64,000 nucleotides of DNA, from NCBI RefSeq assembly GCF_900142365.1, contig NZ_FRAP01000014.1, positions 124,001 through 188,000 on the forward strand, given 5' to 3'. Below, piece by piece: positions 7,803 to 16,927 of this stretch. Source of the stretch: Pseudonocardia thermophila (lineage in GTDB: Bacteria > Actinomycetota > Actinomycetes > Mycobacteriales > Pseudonocardiaceae). Position 1 is the stretch's first letter. Every line of letters starts with the position of its first letter. Under the pieces are notes generated by a model that had not been told where the DNA came from, ran no database searches, and saw nothing but the letters and a program-made list of their open reading frames with translations. The translations under genes and the position numbers were made by a program.

Positions 7803-8332
7803 GCGTCCAGCGCCTCGTCCACGGTCGTGGTCACGATCAGCCGCTCGAGCGCCTCGTCGCGGACGAAGCCCTGGTCACGCAGACCGCGCACCCACTCGAG
7901 CAGGCCCGCGTAGTGCCCGTACGGGTCGAGCAGGACGACCGGCTTGTCGTGCATGCGCAGGTAGCCGGAGGTCCACACCTCGAACAGCTCCTCCATCGTG
8001 CCCACGCCGCCCGGGAGCGCGACGAAGGCGTCGGCGTGCGCCTCCATGAGCTGCTTGCGTTCCCGCATGGTGTCGCAGATCAGCAGCTCGTCGGCGTCGT
8101 GGTCGGCCCACTCGCGCTCGACCATGGCGTGCGGGATGACCCCGATCGTGCGGGCGCCCGCCTTGCGCGCGGCCTCGGCCAGCGCACCCATCATCGCGCT
8201 GCGCCCGCCGCCGGAGACCAGCTGCCAGCCGCGGGCCCCGATCGCGGCGCCCACCTCGGCAGCCAGGTCGAGGTAGCGCTGCGGGATGCCCTCGATGGAG
8301 GCGCAGTAGACGCACACGGAGAACACGGGCAT
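7790..8332 (-). CDS. LOG-family nucleotide phosphoribohydrolase (first paralogue)
   Basis: A 180-aa LOG (lonely guy) protein, the family that releases cytokinin bases from riboside 5'-monophosphates or hydrolyses AMP. It shows VCVYCASIEG, GWQLVSGGGRSAMMG and the catalytic PGGVGTMEELFEVWT. Its start is adjacent to the stop of the longer LOG gene (8333), so the two paralogues are co-transcribed and coupled. It corresponds to Rv1205. The in vivo substrate is not deducible from sequence. Confidence 0.9.
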   Translation of the reverse strand: MPVFSVCVYCASIEGIPQRYLDLAAEVGAAIGARGWQLVSGGGRSAMMGALAEAARKAGARTIGVIPHAMVEREWADHDADELLICDTMRERKQLMEAHADAFVALPGGVGTMEELFEVWTSGYLRMHDKPVVLLDPYGHYAGLLEWVRGLRDQGFVRDEALERLIVTTTVDEALDACRR

Positions 8333-9097
8333 CTAGTGCGTGTCCTCCCACGCCTTGTAGGCCTCGCGGACGACGGAGACGGCGTCCTCGACGTCGTCGG
8401 TGACGTGCAGCAGGGCCAGGTCCTTCTCGCCGATCTTGCCGTTGCCGCACACGGTTTCGGCGATCCAGTCGTAGAGGCCGCCCCAGTACTCCGAGCCCAT
8501 CAGCACCACCGGGAACTTGGTGACCTTCTTGGTCTGCACCAGGGTCAGCGCCTCGAACAGTTCGTCGAGCGTGCCGAACCCGCCCGGCAGGCAGACGAAC
8601 GCCTGCGAGTACTTGACGAACATCGTCTTGCGGGCGAAGAAGTAGCGGAAGTTGATCCCGACGTCGACGTAGTCGTTGAGGCCCTGCTCGAACGGCAGCT
8701 CGATGCCCAGGCCGACCGACAGCCCGCCGGCCTCCTTGCAGCCGCGGTTGGCCGACTCCATCGCTCCGGGGCCACCGCCGGTGATCACCGCGAACCCGGC
8801 CTCGGCCAGCGCGCGGCCCAGCTCGACGCCGAGCGCGTACTCCGGGTGGTCGCGGCTGGTGCGCGCGGACCCGAACACGGTGACCGCGCGGGGCAGCTCG
8901 GCGAGGAGGCCGAACCCCTCCACGAACTCGGCCTGGATCCGCAGCACCCGCCACGGGTCGGTGTGCACCCAGTCGCTGGGCCCGCGGGAGTCCAGCAGGC
9001 GCTGATCGGTGGTGGTCTCCTCGTTGCGGCGACTGCCGCGCAGCACGACCGGACCGCGCTGCTTCTCCCCGGGCCGCTCTCGCCCGTCTGACGTCAT
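8333..9097 (-). CDS. LOG-family protein (second, longer paralogue)
   Basis: A 254-aa TIGR00730-type protein with a basic N-terminal extension of about 75 residues, then TVFGSARTSRDHP, VITGGGPGAMESANRG, ARKTMFVKYSQAF and the active-site PGGFGTLDELFEALT. ATG at 9097 (MTSDGRERPGEKQRGPV) is typical. Upstream in-frame starts would add about 50 low-complexity residues and are less likely. It heads a tightly packed minus-strand run with the shorter LOG and folP2. Long and short LOG paralogues in tandem suggest different substrates or a hetero-oligomer (inference). Confidence 0.88.
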   Translation of the reverse strand: MTSDGRERPGEKQRGPVVLRGSRRNEETTTDQRLLDSRGPSDWVHTDPWRVLRIQAEFVEGFGLLAELPRAVTVFGSARTSRDHPEYALGVELGRALAEAGFAVITGGGPGAMESANRGCKEAGGLSVGLGIELPFEQGLNDYVDVGINFRYFFARKTMFVKYSQAFVCLPGGFGTLDELFEALTLVQTKKVTKFPVVLMGSEYWGGLYDWIAETVCGNGKIGEKDLALLHVTDDVEDAVSVVREAYKAWEDTH

Positions 9098-9417
9098 GCG
9101 GCCCAGGGTATCCACGGCGGAACGGCCCATCCGGGGAGCGTCCGCACTACTCCGGCGAGCCATGGCCGCCGATCCCGCGGTCGGTGCTCGGCGACGGTCC
9201 ACCGGCGACGAGTACGGGCTCGTGGGCCGCGGCGGCACCCTCGCCGATGCCCTCACCGAGCTGCTCGGCGGGGGATCGTCGACCGGTCACCGATCGAGCC
9301 GGAGCACGCCGTCGCGCGGTGCAGCTCCCGGCAGCCGCACCGCCCGGTGGGCGAGATCTCGATCAGCGGGCAGGACCCGATCCGCTCCTGCCCGGATCGG
9401 CAGCGCACCCTGACTCG
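9098..9417. other. 320-base intergenic region without supported gene
   Basis: Lies upstream of the long LOG gene and downstream of a small membrane-protein gene. A plus-strand ORF from ATG at 9162 is open for about 84 codons but has no ribosome site, low complexity and no recognisable domain. It holds the promoter of the LOG operon by position, and I saw no clear -10/-35 pair or hairpin. Decayed gene remnants cannot be excluded. Confidence 0.4.
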
Positions 9418-9819
9418 TCACTCCTCGGCGTCCGGGTACCGCTGCATGTACTCCTCGTAGTGCTGGGCCTTGCACGACCGCTGCAGGATCGCCGTGTCGG
9501 CCTGCTGCATGCACTCGTCGAGGGTGAGCCCGATGCCGAAGTCCTCGTCGGGTTCGGAGAGGGTGGTCCACTGGACGACGAGCCCGACCACGATCGCCAT
9601 GGCGCCGAGCACCGCGCCGACGAGCGCGTGCGGCCGGGGCGCCGATCCGCTGCGCCCGGCCAGCTTCAGGTAGGCGGCGACGCACGCGAGAGCGGCCGCA
9701 CCGACGACCACCCCGCCCCACCCGGTCCACGAGCTCACCAGGGCCACGGCCCCCAGCCCCAGCCCGAACACGCCCACCGTGCGGGCGGTGTCGGCCGCGG
9801 TGCGTTCCTCGCTCGTCAC
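9418..9819 (-). CDS. Small membrane protein, unknown function
   Basis: A 133-aa protein with three predicted membrane segments (about residues 15-30, 34-50 and 65-83) and a C-terminal soluble tail containing two cysteines (DECMQQADTAILQRSCKAQHYEEYMQRYPDAEE). The tail could carry a disulfide if it faces outward. It resembles short DUF4190-like actinobacterial membrane proteins in layout, but I do not recognise a family with confidence. It lies 18 bases beyond the dapE stop on the same strand, so it may be co-transcribed with dapE. Confidence 0.7.
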   Translation of the reverse strand: MTSEERTAADTARTVGVFGLGLGAVALVSSWTGWGGVVVGAAALACVAAYLKLAGRSGSAPRPHALVGAVLGAMAIVVGLVVQWTTLSEPDEDFGIGLTLDECMQQADTAILQRSCKAQHYEEYMQRYPDAEE

Positions 9820-9837
9820 GGCTCACATGATGGCCGA

Positions 9838-10896
9838 TCAGCTCAGGAAGGCCCGCAGGGCCTCCGTGGTGGCCGTGATGAGCTTCGTGTCGACGTGCTC
9901 CTCGCGGGTGTGGGCGAGGTTCGGGTCGCCCGGCCCGTAGTTCAGCGCGGGGATGCCGAGCGCGGCGAAGCGGGAGACGTCGGTCCAGCCGTACTTCGCC
10001 GTCGGGGTGGCGCCGGTGGCGGCGAGGAACTCCTCGGCCGCCGGGCGGTCCAGTCCCGGCAGCGCGCCCGGGGAGACGTCGACCAGCTCGACCTCGAACC
10101 CGGCGAAGACCTCGCGGACGTACGCCTCGGCGGCCTCGGCGCTGCGGTCCGGCGCGAACCGGAAGTTCACGACCACCACGCACTCGTCGGGCACGACGTT
10201 GCCGGCCACGCCCCCGCGGATGCCGACGGCCTGCAGGCCCTCACGGTAGAGGCAGCCGTCGATGTCGACCTCGCGGGCCTTGTGCTCGGAGAGCCTGCGC
10301 AGCACCTCGCCCGCGGCGTGCACGGCGTTCTCCCCCAGCCAGGAGCGGGCCGAGTGCGCGCGCCGCCCGCGCACGGTGATCTCCACCCGCAGCGTGCCCT
10401 GGCAGCCGGCCTCGACGACGCCGTTGGTGGGCTCGCCGAGCAGCGCGAGATCGGCCTCGAGCCAGTCGCGGTGCTCGCGCTCGATGCGGCCGAGCCCGTT
10501 CGCGGCCGCCTCGATCTCCTCGCAGTCGTAGAGCACGAGGGTGAGGTCGTAGCGGGGCTCGGTGAGCGTGACGGCGAGATGGGCGAACACCGCGTCGCCC
10601 GCCTTCATGTCCGACGAGCCGCAGCCGTAGAGCAGATCGCCCTCGCGCCGGCTGGGCACGTTGTCCGCGATGGGCACGGTGTCGATGTGTCCGGCCAGCA
10701 GCACCCGGCGCTCCCGGCCGAGGTTCGTGCGGGCCAGCAAGGCCTGCCCGCAGCGCTGCACCTCCAGGTGCGGGGCCTGCGCCCGCAGCGCGGCCTCCAG
10801 CTCGTCGGCGAGCCGCTGCTCGTCGCGCGACACGCTCGGCACGTCCACGAGCGCGGCGGTCAGATCGATCGGGTCGGCGGTGAGGTCGAGTGGCAC
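9838..10896 (-). CDS. dapE: Succinyl-diaminopimelate desuccinylase
   Basis: Hydrolyses N-succinyl-LL-2,6-diaminopimelate to LL-diaminopimelate in lysine and peptidoglycan precursor synthesis. This M20 peptidase-family enzyme (352 aa from GTG 10896) shows [14 protein letters not shown] (first zinc ligand and Asp), [24 protein letters not shown] (catalytic Glu pair), [17 protein letters not shown] and a dimerisation domain opening with HSARSW. A TTG at 10908 would add four residues. It is divergent from dapD, which catalyses an earlier step, and dapC at 12.8 kb supplies the step between. Confidence 0.93.
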   Translation of the reverse strand: MPLDLTADPIDLTAALVDVPSVSRDEQRLADELEAALRAQAPHLEVQRCGQALLARTNLGRERRVLLAGHIDTVPIADNVPSRREGDLLYGCGSSDMKAGDAVFAHLAVTLTEPRYDLTLVLYDCEEIEAAANGLGRIEREHRDWLEADLALLGEPTNGVVEAGCQGTLRVEITVRGRRAHSARSWLGENAVHAAGEVLRRLSEHKAREVDIDGCLYREGLQAVGIRGGVAGNVVPDECVVVVNFRFAPDRSAEAAEAYVREVFAGFEVELVDVSPGALPGLDRPAAEEFLAATGATPTAKYGWTDVSRFAALGIPALNYGPGDPNLAHTREEHVDTKLITATTEALRAFLS

Positions 10897-10928
10897 GGGC
10901 CCAGTCAACCAGCGTCGGTCCTGCTGGA

Positions 10929-10934
10929 TACCTT
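10929..10934 (+). promoter_or_regulatory. -10 box for leaderless dapD
   Basis: TACCTT lies 6 bases upstream of the dapD GTG at 10941, the spacing expected if transcription starts at the start codon. No Shine-Dalgarno sequence precedes the GTG, which supports a leaderless transcript. Confidence 0.5.
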
Positions 10935-10940
10935 CAGTGC

Positions 10941-11870
10941 GTGAGCTTCCGTACCGAAGGTGCCTCGGGCACCGGCCTGGCCACCGTGACCGCCGACGGC
11001 ACGGTCCTCGACGTCTGGTACCCCGCGCCCGCGCTCGGCCCGGACGCCGCCGACACGACCGCCGACCTGGAACCGCTCGCCGGCCACGACGACGTGCGCG
11101 GCGTCACCACCCGCGTGATCCGCACCACGATCGCGTCGCTGGCGGACCCACCGGCCGACACGGCGGACGTCTGGCTGCGGCTGCACCTGCTCTCGCACCG
11201 GCTGATCCGCCCGCACGAAGCCGACCTGACCAACATCTTCGGGCTGCTCACGAACGTCGTGTGGACCAACCACGGCCCGTGCGCGGTCGAGGGGTTCGAG
11301 GTCGTGCGGGCCCGGCTGAAGTCCCGCGGCCCGGTCACCGTGTACGGGGTGGACAAGTTCCCGCGGATGGTCGACTACGTCGTCCCGTCCGGGGTGCGCA
11401 TCGCCGACGCCGACCGCGTGCGGCTCGGCGCGCACCTGGCCCCCGGCACCACGGTGATGCACGAGGGCTTCGTCAACTTCAACGCCGGCACGCTCGGCAC
11501 CGCCATGGTCGAGGGCCGCATCTCGGCCGGCGTCGTCGTCGGGGACGGGTCCGACATCGGCGGTGGCGCGTCGATCATGGGGACGCTGTCGGGCGGCGGC
11601 AAGGAAGTCATCCGCATCGGCACCGGCTGCCTGCTCGGCGCCAACGCCGGCATCGGGATCGCGCTCGGCGACGACTGCATCGTGGAAGCCGGCCTCTACG
11701 TCACCGCCGGCACCCGCGTCACGCTGCCCGACGGCACGGTCACGAAGGCGCTGGAGCTGTCGGGGCAGTCGAACCTGCTGTTCCGGCGGAACTCGCAGAC
11801 CGGCGCGGTCGAGGTGCTGCCGCGCTCCGGCGGCACCGTGCAGCTGAACACAGCTCTGCACGCCAACTGA
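10941..11870 (+). CDS. dapD: Tetrahydrodipicolinate N-succinyltransferase
   Basis: Transfers succinyl from succinyl-CoA to tetrahydrodipicolinate. The 309-aa protein is the actinobacterial DapD type: an N-terminal domain ([22 protein letters not shown]) and a C-terminal left-handed beta-helix of hexapeptide repeats ([63 protein letters not shown]). M. tuberculosis DapD (Rv1201c) is of similar length and is also divergent from dapE. GTG 10941 is placed by homologue length and the leaderless promoter. Confidence 0.95.
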   Translation: MSFRTEGASGTGLATVTADGTVLDVWYPAPALGPDAADTTADLEPLAGHDDVRGVTTRVIRTTIASLADPPADTADVWLRLHLLSHRLIRPHEADLTNIFGLLTNVVWTNHGPCAVEGFEVVRARLKSRGPVTVYGVDKFPRMVDYVVPSGVRIADADRVRLGAHLAPGTTVMHEGFVNFNAGTLGTAMVEGRISAGVVVGDGSDIGGGASIMGTLSGGGKEVIRIGTGCLLGANAGIGIALGDDCIVEAGLYVTAGTRVTLPDGTVTKALELSGQSNLLFRRNSQTGAVEVLPRSGGTVQLNTALHAN

Positions 11871-11894
11871 GGCCGGGCCGTTACCGTGGCGGTC

Positions 11895-12836
11895 GTGCTC
11901 GACGCCGCCGCGCATCGCCTACGGGTGCCCCTCCCCGAACCCGTCGTCGCGAGTCCCTCCGATCCCCCGGTGCACCACGTCCGCGCCGCGCTCGACCTGC
12001 GGCTGCGCGCGCTGCTCGCGCACGAGGAGGGCACCCGCACGGGCGCCGACATCGAGGACCTGCACCAGATGCGGGTGGCGGTGCGGCGGATGCGGGCGAG
12101 CCTCAAGGCGGCGCGGCCGCTGCTGGACGCCACCTGGGCCGATGCGCTGCGCGCCGAGCTGGGCTGGCTCGGCGGCGCGCTCGGCCCGGTGCGGGATCTC
12201 GATGTGCTGCTCCTGCGGCTGCGCGCTGAGATCGAGGACCTGCCGGGGGGCGAGCGACCCGCGGGCTACCAGCTCGTTGCGGCGCTCGGGGACGAGCACG
12301 CCACCGCGCGGGCCGAGATGCTCGCCGCGCTGGACTCGCCGCGCTACCGGGCGCTCGTGGAGCGGCTGGCCGACGCCGTGCGGCTGCCGCTGCCCACCCC
12401 GTCGGCCACGCAGGCCCAACCCGAGCTGGCCGACCTGGTGCGCGCCGAGGCCGGGCGGCTGCGCAAGGCAGTGCGCAGAGCCGGCCCCGATCCCGAGGAC
12501 GCGGTGCTGCACGCGCTGCGCATCCGCGGCAAGCGCGTGCGCTACACCGGCGAGCTGGCGCTGGCCGGGCTGCGCGGCACCCGCACCGGACGCACCGTCA
12601 AGAAGCTGCTCGCCGCCACGGCGGAGCTGCAGGAGGTGCTGGGCGACCACCAGGACGCCTGCGTCGCCGAACAGCGCATCCGCCAGCTGCTGGACGGGCT
12701 GGGCGAGCTGCCGCCCGCCGAGGTCGTGTTCGTCGGCGGGCGGCTGGTCGAACGCGAACGGGCCCGCGCCCGCCGCCAGCGCAGCCTGTGGTGGGCGGCG
12801 TGGGAGCGCGTCGACGAGCTGGTCGGGAAGCTCTGA
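11895..12836 (+). CDS. CHAD-domain protein
   Basis: A 313-aa all-helical CHAD protein with the conserved histidine and basic pattern: DLHQMRVAVRRMRASLKAARPLL near residue 55, GPVRDLDVLLLRLR, LHALRIRGKRVRYTGELA, LQEVLGDHQDACVAEQRIR. CHAD domains bind inorganic polyphosphate. Unlike many, it lacks an N-terminal CYTH triphosphatase domain. TACCGT at 11882-11887 lies 7 bases before GTG 11895, so a leaderless start is likely; GTG 11886 would add three residues. It sits between dapD and dapC on the plus strand, 24 bases after dapD, and may be read through from it. Confidence 0.9.
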   Translation: MLDAAAHRLRVPLPEPVVASPSDPPVHHVRAALDLRLRALLAHEEGTRTGADIEDLHQMRVAVRRMRASLKAARPLLDATWADALRAELGWLGGALGPVRDLDVLLLRLRAEIEDLPGGERPAGYQLVAALGDEHATARAEMLAALDSPRYRALVERLADAVRLPLPTPSATQAQPELADLVRAEAGRLRKAVRRAGPDPEDAVLHALRIRGKRVRYTGELALAGLRGTRTGRTVKKLLAATAELQEVLGDHQDACVAEQRIRQLLDGLGELPPAEVVFVGGRLVERERARARRQRSLWWAAWERVDELVGKL

Positions 12837-12843
12837 GGCGCGC

Positions 12844-13938
12844 TCAACCGGCGAGGCGCTCGGCCGCCGCGGCGATCCGCTCGTCCGACGCCGTCAGCGC
12901 GATGCGGACGTGCCGCGCGCCGGCCGGGCCGTAGAACTCCCCCGGCGCCACGAGGATGCCCAGCTCCGCGAACCGATCGACGGTCTTGCGGCACGGCTCG
13001 TCGGCCGTGGCCCACAAGTACAGCCCGGCCGTGGAGTGGTCCACCCGCAGCCCGGCCTTCTCGACGGCCGCGCGCAGCGTCTCGCGGCGGCGCGCGTACG
13101 TCGCCACCTGGGCCGCGACGTGCTCGTCGTCGTTCGCGGCCGCGGTCATCGCCGCCTGCACCGGCCGCGGCACGATCATGCCGGCGTGCTTGCGCACCTC
13201 CAGCAGCGCCGCGACGATCTTCGGGTCGCCCGTCACGAACCCGGCGCGGTAGCCGGCCATGTTCGACGTCTTCGACATCGAGTGCACGGCCAGCAGCCCC
13301 TCGTGGGAGCCACCGCAGACCTGCGGCGACAGGATCGACGGCGCGCCGTCGGACAGCGACAGGTAGCACTCGTCCGAGGCGACGATCGCACCGCGCTCAC
13401 GGGCGAACGCCACCACCTTCGCCATGTGCTCGACCGGCAGCACCTTGCCGGTCGGGTTCGACGGCGAGTTGAGCCAGATCATCGACACCGCGCCGGGACC
13501 GATCGCGGTGGTCGAATCCGACCGGACGGGGTTCGCGCCGGCCAGCTTCACGCCCACCTCGTAGGTGGGGTAGGCCAGCTCGGGGATCAGCACCGTGTGC
13601 CCGGGGCCCGCACCCAGCAGCGTCGGCAGCCACGCCACGAGCTCCTTGGAGCCGATCGTCGGCAGGATCGCCTGCGGATCGACCGTGACGCCGAAGCGTC
13701 GCCGCAGGCTTCCGGCGATCGCCTCCCGCAGCTCAGGAGTGCCGTGCGTGGCCGGGTAACCGGGGTCGTCGGCGGCCGGACCGGCGAGCGCGGCGCGCAC
13801 GACCGGGGGCACGGGATCGACCGGTGTCCCGACCGAGAGGTCGACGATTCCGCCGGGGTGCGCCCTCGCCCGCTCGGCGGCGCCGGCCAGCGAGTCCCAG
13901 GGGAAGTCGGGCAGATCGAACGAGGGGTGCAGCCTCAC
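12844..13938 (-). CDS. dapC: N-succinyldiaminopimelate aminotransferase
   Basis: A PLP-dependent class I/II aminotransferase (364 aa) that converts N-succinyl-2-amino-6-ketopimelate to succinyl-diaminopimelate, between DapD and DapE. Visible features are IVDLSVGTPVDPVP, GYPATHGTPELREAIA, WLNSPSNPTGKVLP, the PLP lysine in HSMSKTSNMAGYRAGF, and HVRIALT near the end. GTG at 13938 overlaps the fdxA stop as GTGA, so translation is coupled to the ferredoxin gene, as in the Rv1177-Rv1178 pair. It converges on the CHAD gene with an 8-base gap. Confidence 0.93.
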   Translation of the reverse strand: MRLHPSFDLPDFPWDSLAGAAERARAHPGGIVDLSVGTPVDPVPPVVRAALAGPAADDPGYPATHGTPELREAIAGSLRRRFGVTVDPQAILPTIGSKELVAWLPTLLGAGPGHTVLIPELAYPTYEVGVKLAGANPVRSDSTTAIGPGAVSMIWLNSPSNPTGKVLPVEHMAKVVAFARERGAIVASDECYLSLSDGAPSILSPQVCGGSHEGLLAVHSMSKTSNMAGYRAGFVTGDPKIVAALLEVRKHAGMIVPRPVQAAMTAAANDDEHVAAQVATYARRRETLRAAVEKAGLRVDHSTAGLYLWATADEPCRKTVDRFAELGILVAPGEFYGPAGARHVRIALTASDERIAAAAERLAG

Positions 13939-14258
13939 TCGTGGTTCCGCGGCGGCAGCGACAGGGTGGGCTCCACGTCGCGGTCGATCTTGCCGACCTT
14001 GGAGGCACCGCCCGGCGAACCGAGCTCCGCGAAGAAGTCCGCGTTGGCCTTCGTGTACGCCGCCCACTGCTCGGGGACGTCGTCCTCGTAGTAGATCGCC
14101 TCGACCGGGCACACCGGCTCGCACGCCCCGCAGTCGACGCACTCGTCGGGGTGGATGTAGAGCTGTCGGGCCCCCTCGTAGATGCAGTCCACCGGGCATT
14201 CCTCGATGCACGCCTTGTCGAGGACGTCGACGCAGGGCTCGGCGATCACGTACGTCAC
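13935..14258 (-). CDS. fdxA: 7Fe ferredoxin FdxA/FdxC
   Basis: A 107-aa low-potential ferredoxin with the seven-iron pattern: CVDVLDKACIEECPVDCIYEG near residues 9-30, with the second half of the cluster ligands in DECVDCGACEPVCPVEAIYYEDDVP. It begins TYVIAEPC, standard for the family. GTG at 14258 follows GGAGG 9 bases upstream. It carries electrons to oxidoreductases such as cytochrome P450 systems; the partner is unknown. Its stop overlaps dapC. A divergent GNAT gene shares the 83-base upstream region. Confidence 0.94.
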   Translation of the reverse strand: MTYVIAEPCVDVLDKACIEECPVDCIYEGARQLYIHPDECVDCGACEPVCPVEAIYYEDDVPEQWAAYTKANADFFAELGSPGGASKVGKIDRDVEPTLSLPPRNHE

Positions 14259-14341
14259 GGGGGTGGTCCTCCAGTCGGACTCGCTTTGGACTAGCACACA
14301 GTATGTATCGGACGGGGTACGTGCGAGAGGTGGGGGCCGCT

Positions 14342-15301
14342 GTGAGGAACGACATTCCGGTCAACCTCGACCGGCTCGTCGGCCGCCGGGTGTCGATCCG
14401 GCAGCGTGTCGGCGAGCACGGTGGGCGGCCCCGGTTCAGCGACGCTGTGGGCGATCTCACCGCGAGCGCGGCTGGTCTGGTGGTGCACACCCGCCGCGGA
14501 CCGGTCCGGATCGACCCCGCAGCGGTGGTGGCGGCGCGGGCCGTGCCCCCTGCGGTGCCGCGCCGCGCCGGACTCGCCGCGATCGTCGCGCTGGAGCACC
14601 TCTGCGCAGACGCCTGGCCGGCCGCCGTCGACGAGCGGCTGGGCGAGTGGCGGCTGCGCGCCGCGGGCGGCTTCACCGGCCGGGCCAACTCGGCGCTGGC
14701 CCTCGGCGACCCGGGGACGCCGGTGCCGGACGCGCTGGCCGCGGTCGTCGACTTCGCCCGCCGGCACGGCATCCGGCCACGGGTGCACGTGCCCGTGGGC
14801 TCGCCGTGGGACCGGGCCGTCGAGGACGCCGGGTGGGTGCTGAACGCCGATCACGCGGCGGGTGCCGAGGTCGCGGTGCTCGTCGGGGAGCTGGCGGCGG
14901 TCGCCGAGGCTCCGGTCCCGGTTCCGGTCGAGCTGCCGGAGCGACCGGATCCCGAGTGGTTCCGCGAGCCCTACCCGCCCGCGGCCCGGGCGGTCCTCGA
15001 TCCCGGCGGCACGCCGCCCGTGGGGTTCGGCATCGCCCGGGCGGACGGGCAGGTGGTGGGCCGGGTGCGGGCCTGCCTCGTCGGCGGGCACGTGCACGTG
15101 GCGCAGCTGCACACCGCCGAGGCCGCCCGCGGGCGCGGGATCGGCACCGGTCTGCTCGCCGCCGCGGCGACGTGGGGCCTCGAGCGCGGGGCGCAGTGGA
15201 TGGTGCTTCAGGTGGCGCTGAAGAACTCCGGGGCGCGGTCGCTGTACGCGCGGCTGGGGATGGTGGAGCACCACCGCTACCGCTACCTCACGCCGTGTTG
15301 A
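14342..15301 (+). CDS. GNAT acetyltransferase with N-terminal SH3-like domain (Rv0428c type)
   Basis: A 319-aa protein. Residues 1-60 (VNLDRLVGRRVSIRQRV ... TASAAGLVVHTRRGPVRIDP) resemble the SH3-like barrel of the Rv0428c family. The C-terminal half is a GNAT fold with AQLHTAEAARGRGIGTGLLAAAATWGLERGAQWMVLQVALKNSGARSLYARLGM, including the acetyl-CoA loop RGRGIGTG. Substrate is unknown. GTG 14342 has GAGAGGTGGGGG upstream; ATG 14303 would add 13 residues. It is divergent from fdxA. Confidence 0.85.
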   Translation: MRNDIPVNLDRLVGRRVSIRQRVGEHGGRPRFSDAVGDLTASAAGLVVHTRRGPVRIDPAAVVAARAVPPAVPRRAGLAAIVALEHLCADAWPAAVDERLGEWRLRAAGGFTGRANSALALGDPGTPVPDALAAVVDFARRHGIRPRVHVPVGSPWDRAVEDAGWVLNADHAAGAEVAVLVGELAAVAEAPVPVPVELPERPDPEWFREPYPPAARAVLDPGGTPPVGFGIARADGQVVGRVRACLVGGHVHVAQLHTAEAARGRGIGTGLLAAAATWGLERGAQWMVLQVALKNSGARSLYARLGMVEHHRYRYLTPC

Positions 15302-15522
15302 TCGCGCCCGGCTCCCGTGCCGGATCGGGGCTCGCGCGCCTTGGTGTCGACAGCAGTGCGGGATCGCGCTGTGGTCAGGGTCCGGTGGGGCTCGGTCCGG
15401 CGCGGGTGGGATGGTCCGGGGTGCGAGGCCTGAGCGCTGGCGCAGCGGATCGCGTCTGCGGGAGCTGCACTCCTGGCTCTCCTGGCGTGGAGACAGCTCT
15501 GCTGCCATCACCCGGGCCGCAC

Positions 15523-15924
15523 CTAGAGGTGGCCGTCGCGCTCCCGGCTCCGCCCGGTCGGCAGCCCGTTCTCGTCGAGCAGCACCGAGCGCAGCGCCCA
15601 CAGCCCCGAGCCGAGCCCGACCAGCACGAACAGCATCGACTGCCAGGTCGGCGGCAGCATCGTGTCCCCGCCCGGCCCGATGAACGCCAGCGCGAACACC
15701 GCGATCGCCCAGCCGATGAGCGGGGCCGCGGCGCGCAGCGGGCGCGGGTCCAGCTCGCCTGCGGCGCGGACCAGCCACGGCAGCGACAGCAGCGTCACGA
15801 CGATGCCGAGCGGCACCGGGATCGCCCCCGCGTACAGCGGGGTGAACAGCAGCCCGAACGCACCGAGCACGGCACCGGTCACGCCGAGCAGAGCGGTGAT
15901 CGCCGCGTACACGGGATCAGGCAC
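15523..15924 (-). CDS. Four-helix membrane protein (Rv1171-like)
   Basis: A 133-aa protein with four hydrophobic segments (about residues 7-27, 33-50, 65-83 and 93-110) and a short basic tail. It overlaps the end of mshB by 8 bases, as the Rv1171 membrane protein follows mshB in M. tuberculosis. Function is unknown. The tight coupling suggests a role linked to mycothiol or simply an old operon. The 221 bases after it (15302-15522) hold no supported feature. Confidence 0.8.
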   Translation of the reverse strand: MPDPVYAAITALLGVTGAVLGAFGLLFTPLYAGAIPVPLGIVVTLLSLPWLVRAAGELDPRPLRAAAPLIGWAIAVFALAFIGPGGDTMLPPTWQSMLFVLVGLGSGLWALRSVLLDENGLPTGRSRERDGHL

Positions 15925-16786
15925 CTCCCGCCAGCAGGTCGTCGGGAGCCGCGACCGTACCGGAGGCCGCGACGAAGCACTCCACCTCCTGGAACGGCTG
16001 CGCCACCAGGTTCGACACCGAGTACACGACCGGGCCGCCGTCCTCGCCCCCGGACTGGACGACGATCTGCGTCGCGTGCGCCCGCATCGCCGCCACCCGG
16101 GCCGCGCGGTGCGCCGACACGTCGATCCGGGTCGTGACCACGTCGTCCGGGACGCTGGGCAGCTCGTCGGGTTCCGGCAGCCGCAGCGGCGGGGCGACGT
16201 GCCCGTCGAGCTCCGCGACGCCCGCGTCGAGCGCGCTGCGCGGTGTGACGACGTGGAACAGCCGGGTGGGCACCCGTTCCACCGCCGCCACGGTGACGTC
16301 GTGGGCGCGCACGTGGTCGGGGTGGCCGTAGCCGCCGTCGGCGGCGTAGGTGACGACGGCGTCCGGGCGCAGCTCGTCGAGCACCGCCACCAGAGCGTCC
16401 ACCTCGTCGGCGAACGCGTCGGGGTGGGCGAACGCGCGCGGGTGCAGCACCTCCGGGGTCGCCGCGCGGGTGCCGTGCCCGGCCAGCGCCATACCGGAGT
16501 CGCGCCAGCGGCCGGGGCCGCCGAGGAAGCGGTGATCGGTCACGCCGAGCGCGGCGCACGCGCGGGCCAGTTCGCCGATGCGGTAGCCACCCAGCTGGTC
16601 GGCGTGATCGGCGGCGAGCAGCGCCAGCTCCGCCGGGATGACCTCACCCTCCTCGCCGAGCGTGCAGGTCACGAGCGTGACCTCGACGTCGGGCCGGGCC
16701 GCGTAGTGGGCGATCGTGCCGCCGGTCGCGAGGGTCTCGTCGTCGGGGTGGGCGTGCACGAACAGCAGCCGCGCGGGAGAGCTCAC
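15917..16786 (-). CDS. mshB: Mycothiol deacetylase MshB
   Basis: Deacetylates GlcNAc-inositol, the second committed step of mycothiol synthesis. This 289-aa LmbE-family zinc amidase has AHPDDE at residues 12-17 (zinc ligands His13 and Asp16), LVTCTLGEEGEVIP, and GGYGHPDHVRAHD supplying the third zinc histidine. GTG start at 16786. The related mycothiol S-conjugate amidase (Mca) has the same fold; the adjacent Rv1171-like gene and length favour MshB. It marks the organism as a mycothiol-producing actinobacterium. Confidence 0.92.
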   Translation of the reverse strand: MSSPARLLFVHAHPDDETLATGGTIAHYAARPDVEVTLVTCTLGEEGEVIPAELALLAADHADQLGGYRIGELARACAALGVTDHRFLGGPGRWRDSGMALAGHGTRAATPEVLHPRAFAHPDAFADEVDALVAVLDELRPDAVVTYAADGGYGHPDHVRAHDVTVAAVERVPTRLFHVVTPRSALDAGVAELDGHVAPPLRLPEPDELPSVPDDVVTTRIDVSAHRAARVAAMRAHATQIVVQSGGEDGGPVVYSVSNLVAQPFQEVECFVAASGTVAAPDDLLAGGA

Positions 16787-16927
16787 CCGGCCAACCCTAG
16801 GCGGGCGGAGCGGGCGCTCTCCGCCCCGCCCGCCCGTTGAGCTCCAAACGAGCGCCCGTCGCGGCCGACCTCCCCGCGACGTCGAATCGCTCCAGTCCGC
16901 GGCGACGTCGTCCGCGAACGCACTGCC

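Noticed and set aside
9162..9413. 84-codon plus-strand ORF in the gap before the long LOG gene
   Set aside because: No ribosome site, no leaderless promoter, no recognisable domain and a late frame rich in Arg/Ser, so not supported as a gene.
13939..14772. N-terminal extension of the dapC frame
   Set aside because: It overlaps fdxA, which is clearly coding, and DapC begins with RLHPSFDLPDFPWD at a GTG that overlaps the fdxA stop.
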